A stretch of DNA of 19,643 nt. Origin: Oribacterium sp. GTDB taxonomy: Bacteria > Bacillota_A > Clostridia > Lachnospirales > Lachnospiraceae. Where the stretch lies: assembly GCA_017940955.1 (NCBI GenBank), contig JAGAXP010000002.1:1-19643 (forward strand). The letters run 5' to 3'. Position numbers and translations under genes: made by a program. How positions within the stretch are numbered: position 1 is the stretch's first letter; the number at the start of each line of letters is the position of its first letter. The notes under the pieces are model-generated. The model worked only from the letters and a program-made list of their open reading frames with translations, had not been told where the DNA came from and made no database searches. This document shows, one piece after another, positions 1 to 6,694 of this stretch.

Positions 1-106
1 AACAGACAACAAAAAACTTAATAGATTAATTTATAAAAAAGCAAAAGAAATGCTTATTCACAGATCCGGTACAATGTATGAAGATATGACAAGTCCGAAA
101 AAATGA
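1..106 (+). CDS. C-terminal end of an unidentified protein (cut by window edge)
   Basis: An open plus-strand frame enters from the left edge (first full codon at position 2) and stops with TGA at 104-106. The visible 34 residues end in MTSPKK and are basic and lysine-rich. The stop overlaps the ATG of the next small frame (ATGA), an arrangement typical of translationally coupled genes. The stretch is clearly more AT-rich than the rest of the window. The family cannot be recognised from such a short tail. Confidence 0.4.
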   Translation, partial: TDNKKLNRLIYKKAKEMLIHRSGTMYEDMTSPKK

Positions 107-237
107 TTTCACAAAAACTTTATGATTTGTATGTGGCTTATTTTTATAATAAATGTCATGATGAATATGAAGCACAAATATGTGCTTTAAAAGCACTTTC
201 AAGTTCATATGGGCTTGAGTTTTGGGAGGTGATTTGA
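103..237 (+). CDS. Small hypothetical protein, 44 residues
   Basis: ATG at 103 overlaps the stop of the preceding frame and its own TGA (235-237) overlaps the ATG of the next frame. The product starts MISQKLYDLYVAYFYNK and ends GLEFWEVI; it is rich in tyrosine and aromatic residues, has two cysteines and no obvious membrane segment. No good Shine-Dalgarno precedes it, so translation probably depends on coupling to the upstream gene. Both overlaps, together with the following strong ribosome binding site, argue that it is a real gene. I do not recognise the family. Confidence 0.45.
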   Translation: MISQKLYDLYVAYFYNKCHDEYEAQICALKALSSSYGLEFWEVI

Positions 238-398
238 TGGATAAAACTGTCTATGTACAAGACGATAGATATGAAATTCCCGAAGAACTCTTGAGATTAT
301 CTCAGGAAGAATTAGAAGAACTAATAAAAGAAGAACTGGATAAAGAATTCCCTAGAGGGGAACACCAGTTAAATGAATTAAATAAAACCATAGTTTAA
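237..398 (+). CDS. Small acidic hypothetical protein, 53 residues
   Basis: ATG at 237 is preceded by a strong Shine-Dalgarno (GGGAGGTGAT at 224-233) lying inside the end of the previous gene. The product begins MDKTVYVQDDRYEIPEELL and continues into a strongly acidic, probably helical stretch of Glu/Leu/Lys residues, ending ELNKTIV. The stop at 396-398 is followed within a few bases by a terminator hairpin, which supports this as the last gene of a small operon. Small acidic proteins next to small basic ones occur in phage, plasmid and toxin-antitoxin cargo, but nothing here proves that role. Confidence 0.5.
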   Translation: MDKTVYVQDDRYEIPEELLRLSQEELEELIKEELDKEFPRGEHQLNELNKTIV

Positions 399-402
399 AG
401 CA

Positions 403-430
403 ACAGCCCCGGGGTAATCCCCGAGGCTGT
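403..430. terminator. Bidirectional rho-independent terminator
   Basis: The stem pairs 403-414 with 419-430 (ACAGCC..CGGGG against CCCCG..GGCTGT, one mismatch) around a TAAT loop. CATTTTATTA follows on the plus strand and TTGCTTTAAA on the minus strand. It ends the small plus-strand operon at 398 and the importer operon whose last codon is at 449 on the minus strand. Confidence 0.8.
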
Positions 431-448
431 CATTTTATTATGAAACAA

Positions 449-2101
449 TTATCCTTTTATCCTGAGACTTCCGTTAGCGATGAGTCTTCCGGATCGTCTG
501 TCGAACAGAAGAATGTTCTTTCCTGTGATTTCGATTCTTTCCTTCTGTCCGATCTGGTAGATCATGCCGCCGAAGATAACACCTGTGAGAAGAAAATCAC
601 CGATCTTAAGCTTGAGGGTAGACTCCATACCTGTGGGCATGGCACCGTATACTGTAGCCTCGATGCTGCCATTCTCTTCGATGTCAATAGCCTCCGGTCT
701 GATACCGATAACATAATCCTCATCGGTGATCACCGGCTCATCCAGAAGACTGTCGTCCTGTTCTGTAACCTTCTGGATATGATACTTGAAAACCTCATCC
801 TTGTTGGTTTTTTCAACCGCACCCTTACGGCTGAGTCTCTCTCTTTCAAGCTCTTCCTTTTCACGGTCTGCCTGATCTCTCCTGCTTCTCCACTCGACGA
901 TATCCATCTTTACTTCAGGAACAAACTCTGCCTTGATTCCATCCAGGATACTAACCTCAAAGCTTCCGTCCTCCTTCTGGGTTCCCTTTGCATCCACAAA
1001 GTTCATGGAAGGATTACCTACGAAGTCGGCAACGAAAAGATTGGCAGGCTTGTTGTAAACCTCAAGAGGTGCCGCATACTGCTGAAGAACACCATTGTTT
1101 ACAAGACAGATTCTGGTAGCCAGAGTCATGGCCTCCATCTGATCATGGGTTACATATACGAAGGTACTTCCTGTCTCTACATGAAGTCTCTGGAGCTCAT
1201 ATCTCATTTCGAGACGGAGCTTCGCATCAAGGTTTGAAAGAGGCTCATCCATGAAAAGTACCTGAGGTCTCGGAGCAAGTGTTCTTGCGATGGCAACTCT
1301 CTGCTGCTGGCCGCCGGAAAGCTCCGCAGGATATCTGTCCATGAACATACCGATCTTAACGATTCTTGAACATGCTCTGACTCTGGAATCGATCTCTTCC
1401 TTTGTGAGCTTTCTCTTGGTTTCCAGAACCTTTCCGCCCTGGGTTATCTCGAATTTATCGTTAAGCTCTTTGCCTTCGCCGGCATATTTTTTCTTTATAT
1501 CTTCAAGCTTTTTCTCATAATCCGCGAGCTTGCTCTGTGCTGCGGTATTAGGCTCAGCTGCCTCATGGATTTTGAGATCAAACAGCTCCTTCGCAGTAAA
1601 GATGGAAAGTGAAAATGCATCAATAAGCTTAACCAGAGCCTTCTTCTCATCCAGCTTTCCGTTTTTATCGAAGCATTCGGAAACGATCTCCTTCACCTTG
1701 TTTCCGTTCTGAAGGGATCTGATCATATCTCCTGTCTGCTTTGCCTCAATGTCTACATCCGGCATCTCTTCGTTAATGTTCTTAAGTCCGAAGGAGATAT
1801 TCTCATAAACCGTCATGTTGGGCCACAGTGCATAGTTCTGGAACAGGAAACCAACCTTACGTTTGTTTGGCGGAACATTGATACCGGCATCCGAATCAAA
1901 TACAACTGTATCTCCGATGGTGATCCTTCCTTCAGTTGGTGTCTCAAGTCCGGCTATCATTCTAAGGATAGTGGTCTTACCGCAACCTGAAGGTCCCAGA
2001 AGTGTTATGAATGAATTGTCAGGGATGTTCAGGCTTACATTATCTACACCGAAAAACTTTCCCCATCTCTTTGTGATATTTTCCAACTTAATCTCAGGCA
2101 T
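449..2101 (-). CDS. ABC transporter ATP-binding protein with large helical-domain insertion (AfuC/FbpC/PotA-like)
   Basis: Cytoplasmic ATPase of a binding-protein-dependent importer, 550 residues where this family is usually about 340-380. All core motifs are present: Walker A GPSGCGKTT (36-44), Q-loop Gln88, signature LSGGQ (261-265), Walker B VLFMDEP (281-287), D-loop SNLD (289-292) and switch His319. A TOBE-like C-terminal domain contains the IGIRPEAI motif near 465-472. Q-loop and signature are about 170 residues apart instead of about 50, because a charged, lysine/glutamate-rich and probably helical insert occupies roughly 110-232. A second charged stretch (about 400-455) interrupts the C-terminal domain. 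Only two bases separate the start from the permease stop, so the two genes are co-transcribed and probably coupled. The conserved motifs predict an active ATPase. The substrate is inferred only from the neighbours. Confidence 0.92.
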   Translation of the reverse strand: MPEIKLENITKRWGKFFGVDNVSLNIPDNSFITLLGPSGCGKTTILRMIAGLETPTEGRITIGDTVVFDSDAGINVPPNKRKVGFLFQNYALWPNMTVYENISFGLKNINEEMPDVDIEAKQTGDMIRSLQNGNKVKEIVSECFDKNGKLDEKKALVKLIDAFSLSIFTAKELFDLKIHEAAEPNTAAQSKLADYEKKLEDIKKKYAGEGKELNDKFEITQGGKVLETKRKLTKEEIDSRVRACSRIVKIGMFMDRYPAELSGGQQQRVAIARTLAPRPQVLFMDEPLSNLDAKLRLEMRYELQRLHVETGSTFVYVTHDQMEAMTLATRICLVNNGVLQQYAAPLEVYNKPANLFVADFVGNPSMNFVDAKGTQKEDGSFEVSILDGIKAEFVPEVKMDIVEWRSRRDQADREKEELERERLSRKGAVEKTNKDEVFKYHIQKVTEQDDSLLDEPVITDEDYVIGIRPEAIDIEENGSIEATVYGAMPTGMESTLKLKIGDFLLTGVIFGGMIYQIGQKERIEITGKNILLFDRRSGRLIANGSLRIKG

Positions 2102-2103
2102 GA

Positions 2104-3930
2104 TTACTTTCCTCCGATTCCACTGTCAAGACTTGCTCCTGTCAGCTTATTTACCAATGTATTGAATACCAAAATCGTCACTATCAAAATAAGGTTGATG
2201 GCACTTGAGAATGCATAAAGTCCCATCTCATCAAAATAGTCAAGTGTTGTTGACAGGATGAAGCCCTGTGTACAAAGCAGAAGGAACAGTGACAATTCAC
2301 GGAGACATGTCATAAACGGAAGCATGTATCCGCTGATGATTGATGATTTCTGGATAGGAATGATGATCCTCGTCATTCTCTTTATCCATGGCGTGTTCTG
2401 AATTATGGCCGCCTCTTCCAGCTCATTACTTATCTGAAGCATGGAGTTAAGCGAGCTTCTCGACGCAAACGGTATGTACTTAACAACACCTGCGATGATG
2501 AGCAGTGTGTAAGTATTGAACAGATTGATGTGCTCGTTTGAGAACAGAATGAAGAATGCTGCACCAACTGCAATTGATGGCATAAGATATGGCAAGAAGG
2601 CTACATTGTTAACGTAGTTTGCCCACTTGCTTCTTCTATTCTTGGCAACCGCATAACCTATAAGTGTTCCGATGGTTCCTGCTATAAGGGCACATACCAC
2701 TGCAAGAAACAGGGTTCCGAAGAATGCATGCCAGATGGTCTTGTTGTAAAGGATACCGGGCTGACCATACATTCCGTTCTCGGTAATGTTTTCATTTGTC
2801 ATCCACCACTTGGTAGTGAGATGCGCCATATTTCCTGTGTACAGGAAGCTGTAGTCTCCGGGGTTCGGAAGGAATGTCTCCAGCGCGAAGAGGATGATAG
2901 GCCAGATACTTGTGAAGAAGGTTATCAGTATAAAGATGATTCCCACAATATATTTTCCGGCATTACCGATAGAAATCTTTGTAAGCTGTCCTGACTTTCC
3001 GGTTACGGTTGTATAGTTCTTACGGCTCTTCAGACTCATCTGGTTCATACCCAGGATCAGAACTCCGAATACCATCATGATGATGGCAAGGATACTTGCT
3101 TCACCTGTGTACTTACTGTTCAGTGAGATGTACTTTGTTGAAAGTGTTGTAAGGTTCAGGTAGTGAGGAACCGGATAACTTCCCATGGCGCTTCCGAAAA
3201 CCAGAAGGATGGTTGACAGGATAGCCGGCTTGATCATTGGCAGTGTTACCTTGAACATGATCTTCCACTTCGGAGTATCAAGGATCGTAGCTGCTTCCTC
3301 AAGGTTTGCGTCCATGTTCTTGAAGATTCCGCCGATGAGAATGTAGGCGAAGGGCGCGTAGTGAAGTCCCAGAACCATGGCACTGGGAAACACTCCCTGA
3401 CACCACCAGTGTGGGAAATAGGTATGGAATATCGCGGCGATAAGTCCGTCTGATGTTCCTGTGATCTTGTTGCTGTAAAACATATGCTGCCATACAACCG
3501 CCAGTGTCCACTGAGGCATGATGTATGGGAAGATGAAGATGGAGCTCAGATACTTCTTGAACTTCATGTTTGTTCTTGTGACTAAGAATGCGAACAAACC
3601 TCCGAAAAGTATCGATATGAAACAGGTGCATACCGACAGGATCACGGTGTTTAAAAGCGGTAACCAGAGATTTGCCCTGGCCAGTCTGGAAGTGAACAGA
3701 TCGATGTAGTTCACTATGGTGTATCCCGAAACTCTTCCGGTCAGATGTTGATCGATGGTACCTGGGTGTATCTTGAAGGTGTCCTCCACGATGGCAACTA
3801 TGGGTGCCACTGTACTGAATGTAAGTACTATTCCGAATAAGAGCAATATTATATTCTGGGGCTGTGAGAACCATGTCTTCAGCGAATTCCTGAATATCGC
3901 TCCTTTATCAGGTTGAATGCTTTTTTCCAT
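2104..3930 (-). CDS. Fused double permease of a binding-protein-dependent ABC importer (AfuB/FbpB-like)
   Basis: Inner-membrane subunit of 608 residues formed by two tandem permease modules, with about twelve hydrophobic segments in all. Each half has its own EAA loop that contacts the ATPase: LEEAATILDTPKWKIMF at 210-226 and LEEAAIIQNTPWIKRMT at 504-520. Such one-chain double permeases are characteristic of the Fe3+/sugar-phosphate/phosphonate branch (FbpB, AfuB, PhnV-like systems). The ATG at 3930 follows GAGAGGGAAAGG. The ATPase gene starts two bases after the stop, and the binding lipoprotein gene lies upstream across a 293-base gap containing hairpins. It should form the translocation pore for the substrate captured by that lipoprotein. 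Confidence 0.92.
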   Translation of the reverse strand: MEKSIQPDKGAIFRNSLKTWFSQPQNIILLLFGIVLTFSTVAPIVAIVEDTFKIHPGTIDQHLTGRVSGYTIVNYIDLFTSRLARANLWLPLLNTVILSVCTCFISILFGGLFAFLVTRTNMKFKKYLSSIFIFPYIMPQWTLAVVWQHMFYSNKITGTSDGLIAAIFHTYFPHWWCQGVFPSAMVLGLHYAPFAYILIGGIFKNMDANLEEAATILDTPKWKIMFKVTLPMIKPAILSTILLVFGSAMGSYPVPHYLNLTTLSTKYISLNSKYTGEASILAIIMMVFGVLILGMNQMSLKSRKNYTTVTGKSGQLTKISIGNAGKYIVGIIFILITFFTSIWPIILFALETFLPNPGDYSFLYTGNMAHLTTKWWMTNENITENGMYGQPGILYNKTIWHAFFGTLFLAVVCALIAGTIGTLIGYAVAKNRRSKWANYVNNVAFLPYLMPSIAVGAAFFILFSNEHINLFNTYTLLIIAGVVKYIPFASRSSLNSMLQISNELEEAAIIQNTPWIKRMTRIIIPIQKSSIISGYMLPFMTCLRELSLFLLLCTQGFILSTTLDYFDEMGLYAFSSAINLILIVTILVFNTLVNKLTGASLDSGIGGK

Positions 3931-3956
3931 TGCCTTTCCCTCTCATTATTTCCTTC

Positions 3957-4017
3957 GTAACAGTTCGGACGGTGGACCATGGGGACGGAGTTAGTGGTCC
4001 ACCGTCTGAACTTTTAC
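3957..4017. repeat. REP-like hairpin repeat, copy A
   Basis: Inverted repeat: 3962-3979 pairs with 3995-4012 (18 bp, one G-T wobble). Outer GTAA (3957-3960) and TTAC (4014-4017) extend the stem past one mismatch. The loop at 3980-3994 reads TGGGGACGGAGTTAG. Sequence is shared with one half of the larger repeat at 12065-12163 (GTAACAGTTC, CGGTGGA, GGGGACGG, GTTAGTGGTCCA). It sits between the binding protein and permease genes of one operon, a position where REP elements can shield upstream mRNA from decay. Confidence 0.75.
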
Positions 4018-4105
4018 TTTCTTTCGCCAGCCCATCTGAAATAATATCATCGAGGGTCTGACACTTCATTTTTTTAACAGAAATCTGATTTTTTCCTTTA
4101 AAATA

Positions 4106-4131
4106 GGATGCCGCTTTTGGCAGCGACATCC
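4106..4131 (-). terminator. Weak intra-operon hairpin / partial terminator
   Basis: The stem GGATGTCGCT/AGCGGCATCC on the minus strand (10 bp with one G-T pair, loop of six) is followed by TATTTTAAAGG. The T-run is poor, so partial read-through into the permease gene is likely. This would allow more binding protein than permease to be made, common for ABC importers. A 6-bp hairpin GTCAGC/GCTGAC at 4167-4182 lies closer to the binding-protein stop codon. Confidence 0.5.
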
Positions 4132-4223
4132 TTGATTAAATTATCGCCCGGGAGCACCGGATCCGGGTCAGCCTGAGCTGACATAATTCATGTCCGGATA
4201 CCTGTGCCTGCCCGCCAGGCGAT

Positions 4224-5642
4224 TTACTGTCCCGGTGTATAACGATCAAGTACGTCGATCCAGCTTCCTACTGAGAATGATACCTCTGAGCAGTATGCAG
4301 GATCCTCGAGAACGAGCTCGCCCTCGCCTTCGCCTGTCCACCAGTCATAGCCACGGTCATTCTTTGCAGGGAACTCATCTCCGCCGCCTGTTGAATGGTG
4401 ATACTTCTCTTCAACTGCCTTTGATACTTCAGGGTTAGCTGAGTATCCGCCCATATCCTTGCCCCATGCATCGAAGCCTTCTTCTGTACATGTCATATAA
4501 GCGATAAATGCGCATGCTGTCCATGGAAGCGGGCTGTTCTTTGTAAGGAAAAGATAATGGCAGTAGCCGTATCCGCCGATACCTGTGTAACCGTCTTCAT
4601 AAGCTGCAACCTTGATGTTGTTTACAGAAACTGTTGCAGACTCTTCAACTGAACGAAGCTTTGAATAAACCAGGAGACCTGACTGATCCTTAGCTGATGC
4701 ATCAACAAGTGTGTTGCATATAGGTCCGTCATCTGTCTGCTCGTTGTAGTTGCCTACCCAGAGCTTGATCCACGCAAGTGCGTATGCACCGTTTGCGCCG
4801 AGTCCGAGGTCAGCTGCATCTGCCTGAACAGACTGGATTGTCGGCTCGAAATATGCCTTCTTGGTATCATCAAGCTTGTCATAAGCTGCCTTAAGCCAGT
4901 CAGCATACTTGTCTTCTGTGAGCATCATAAGGAAGTTCTTTCCGACGATCTCAGAGTCAACACCCATGAATAACGGATGTGATCCCTCGTATACGAAATC
5001 CCAGCAGTTCTTGAACTCTGCAGATCCCGTGCAGTTGTACATGAATACCTTGTTAAGTGTCTGGAGCGGAAGGAATCCTGTGTAGTCATCAGGAGTTGTT
5101 CCGTTTGCCTTTGCCCAGTCAAGCGGAACGAAGGTCTTAAGAATATCTGTGTCTACCATCTTGGACTGAATCTGGTTTCCGTCCTGGATAAGTGTCATTG
5201 CGAATGTTCCTTCACTCTTCAGTGAATCGGAAGTGAGCTGCTCAAAGATCTTGTTGTTCTTTGGCTGCTGCCACTCGAACTCCATGTTGTAAGATGGATC
5301 GATAGTCTTTAAATACTCGATAAATACAGGAAGTGCCGACTTACCACGGCTGGAGTTTCCTACACCATAGAAGGTCTTTCCGTTTGACTCTTCGATAGCC
5401 TTCTTTGCCAGCTCTTCAAGAGACATTGTCTCAGCCTCTGCGATGATGGCATCGATGCCTGTAAGGTTCTCTGTCTTCTTCTCTTCTGTGCCACCTGCTG
5501 CAGGAGCCTGTGTCTCTGCTGCCGCCTTTGTCTCAGCCGGTGCCGCTGCAGTTGTAGCCTGTGTTGTTGATCCGCCGCCACAGCCTGCCAGTGTTGTAGC
5601 CAGTATGGATACTGTCAGAATTGTTGATAAAATCTTTCTCAC
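4224..5642 (-). CDS. Extracellular solute-binding lipoprotein of the ABC importer
   Basis: Substrate-capturing lipoprotein of 472 residues. The signal peptide MRKILSTILTVSILATTLAGC ends in a LAGC lipobox, making Cys21 the lipidated residue. An Ala/Thr/Glu/Gln-rich linker follows to about residue 60, then a two-lobed binding domain containing aromatic-rich motifs. The mature domain, about 400 residues, is longer than a typical FbpA/AfuA domain (about 310). The start is GTG at 5640-5642, preceded at six bases by GGAGG. First gene of the importer operon, with its own promoter-like sequence near 5715-5743, it presumably delivers ligand to the fused permease. Iron, phosphonate, polyamine or sugar-phosphate ligands are all possible. 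The adjacent Hpt-like sensory genes favour a phosphorylated compound, but this is inference. Confidence 0.88.
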   Translation of the reverse strand: MRKILSTILTVSILATTLAGCGGGSTTQATTAAAPAETKAAAETQAPAAGGTEEKKTENLTGIDAIIAEAETMSLEELAKKAIEESNGKTFYGVGNSSRGKSALPVFIEYLKTIDPSYNMEFEWQQPKNNKIFEQLTSDSLKSEGTFAMTLIQDGNQIQSKMVDTDILKTFVPLDWAKANGTTPDDYTGFLPLQTLNKVFMYNCTGSAEFKNCWDFVYEGSHPLFMGVDSEIVGKNFLMMLTEDKYADWLKAAYDKLDDTKKAYFEPTIQSVQADAADLGLGANGAYALAWIKLWVGNYNEQTDDGPICNTLVDASAKDQSGLLVYSKLRSVEESATVSVNNIKVAAYEDGYTGIGGYGYCHYLFLTKNSPLPWTACAFIAYMTCTEEGFDAWGKDMGGYSANPEVSKAVEEKYHHSTGGGDEFPAKNDRGYDWWTGEGEGELVLEDPAYCSEVSFSVGSWIDVLDRYTPGQ

Positions 5643-5714
5643 TTTTTGCCTCCTTCAATTACGTTACGTGCAAGATTCTTATACTCTTTGCACATTTGCA
5701 ACTCTATGTAACAT

Positions 5715-5743
5715 ATTATAGTTGTGCGAATCGCACATCAAAA
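5715..5743 (-). promoter_or_regulatory. Importer operon promoter with palindromic operator in the spacer
   Basis: On the minus strand a perfect -10 box TATAAT (5715-5720) lies 17 bases from a poor -35 box TTTTGA (5738-5743). The spacer contains a perfect odd palindrome, TGTGCGA-T-TCGCACA (5723-5737). A strong -10 with a weak -35 suits an activator-dependent promoter. The palindrome is a candidate site for the AraC-type regulator encoded upstream or for a separate repressor. Transcription would start about 65 bases before the GTG. Confidence 0.6.
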
Positions 5744-5771
5744 TATGTCTACTCTGATAAATCTTGTAAAA

Positions 5772-5808
5772 AAATGACATCATTTTCACAATGAAAATGA
5801 TGTCATTT
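5772..5808 (-). terminator. Terminator of the sensor operon
   Basis: Perfect 17-bp inverted repeat (5772-5788 against 5792-5808) with a three-base loop, followed on the minus strand by seven T residues (5768-5774, overlapping the stem end). It lies about 100 bases after the response-regulator stop and just before the importer promoter. The sensory genes and the importer are therefore separate transcription units. Confidence 0.9.
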
Positions 5809-5911
5809 GTAAATTCATTATTACATTTTGCACAACCATCGCCTCCGGAACAATCAGGCAAGCCTCACAATCCGCCATGGTACTCTATCCGGTTCGGTTA
5901 TCAAGAAAAAA

Positions 5912-6667
5912 TCAGTCCATTCCATGCATCTGGTATTCCGAAGGAGTCTTTCCCACCAGCTTCTTGAAGGTATTGGAAAAATAGGCGATGTCCTGATATC
6001 CCACAAGATCCGCCACCTCATACACCTTGATCTTCACATCCTTAAGAAGCTCCATGGCCTTTTTGATGCGGTACTTTGTGAGATAGTTATTTATACTGCA
6101 CTCGGTCTCCGCTTTGAACAGCCTGCTGATATGCCCGTCACTTACACTGATGCTTTCTGCAAGGGCTGCCAATGTAAACTCTGGATCCTTATAGTGCTTT
6201 TCAATATACTCTATTGCCTCAAGAACATATTTGTTGCCTACCTCCGACTTATCTTTAAGCCCGAGTATATCAGGTTCCTTTTCCTGTTCTTTCATAGTCT
6301 CGAAATGCACCAGCTTCTGTATGGTGCTCTCAAGTTCTCCGTCCTCAAAGGGTTTGAGAAGATAATCGGAAGCCCCTACCCGAAGTGCCTTTCTTGCATA
6401 TTCAAAGTCACTGTAAGCAGTGAGATATATAAGCTTTATTTCCGGATAAAGCTCCATCAGCTTTTCCCCAAGCTCCAGCCCGTCCATCTCCGGCATTCTG
6501 ATGTCAGAGATCACCAGATCCGGTTTTACCTCTCCGGCTTTTTCCAGCGCTTCTGCTCCGTTTGCAGCCTCTGCCACAACCTCGCAGCCTATAAGCTCCC
6601 AGTCGGTTTCCTGGATGATTCCTCTTCTCACAAACCGTTCATCGTCTACTATCATTACTCTGATCAT
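5912..6667 (-). CDS. AraC-type response regulator (YesN/HptR-like)
   Basis: Cytoplasmic transcription factor of 251 residues. The N-terminal receiver domain (about 2-120) has the acidic pocket D8/D9, phosphoacceptor D55 in ISDIRMPEMDG, T83 and K105 in the LLKPF motif. After a short linker, an AraC-family double helix-turn-helix domain covers about 147-248, including VADLVGYQDIAYFSNTFKK and KTPSEYQ near the end. This is much shorter than long YesN proteins (about 500) and close to HptR (about 250). The start lies 27 bases after the kinase stop, so the two form a cognate pair. Its most likely target is the importer promoter immediately downstream, because two-component genes beside a transporter usually regulate it. 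Confidence 0.93.
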   Translation of the reverse strand: MIRVMIVDDERFVRRGIIQETDWELIGCEVVAEAANGAEALEKAGEVKPDLVISDIRMPEMDGLELGEKLMELYPEIKLIYLTAYSDFEYARKALRVGASDYLLKPFEDGELESTIQKLVHFETMKEQEKEPDILGLKDKSEVGNKYVLEAIEYIEKHYKDPEFTLAALAESISVSDGHISRLFKAETECSINNYLTKYRIKKAMELLKDVKIKVYEVADLVGYQDIAYFSNTFKKLVGKTPSEYQMHGMD

Positions 6668-6694
6668 ATATCGCTCTTTTTCTATTTCTATATT

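Noticed and set aside
440..1237. 265-codon open frame on the plus strand
   Set aside because: It is antisense to the importer ATPase, has no ribosome binding site and a composition expected from a mirror of the ATPase gene; the ATPase motifs on the other strand are decisive.
3908..4129. 73-codon minus-strand frame overlapping the permease start
   Set aside because: It runs through the REP-like hairpin and the weak terminator stem, lacks a ribosome binding site and resembles no family.
2104..5642. Direct naming of the importer as an Fe3+ transporter
   Set aside because: The fold family includes iron, phosphonate, thiamine and sugar-phosphate systems; no iron-specific residues can be verified by eye and the sensory context argues against iron.
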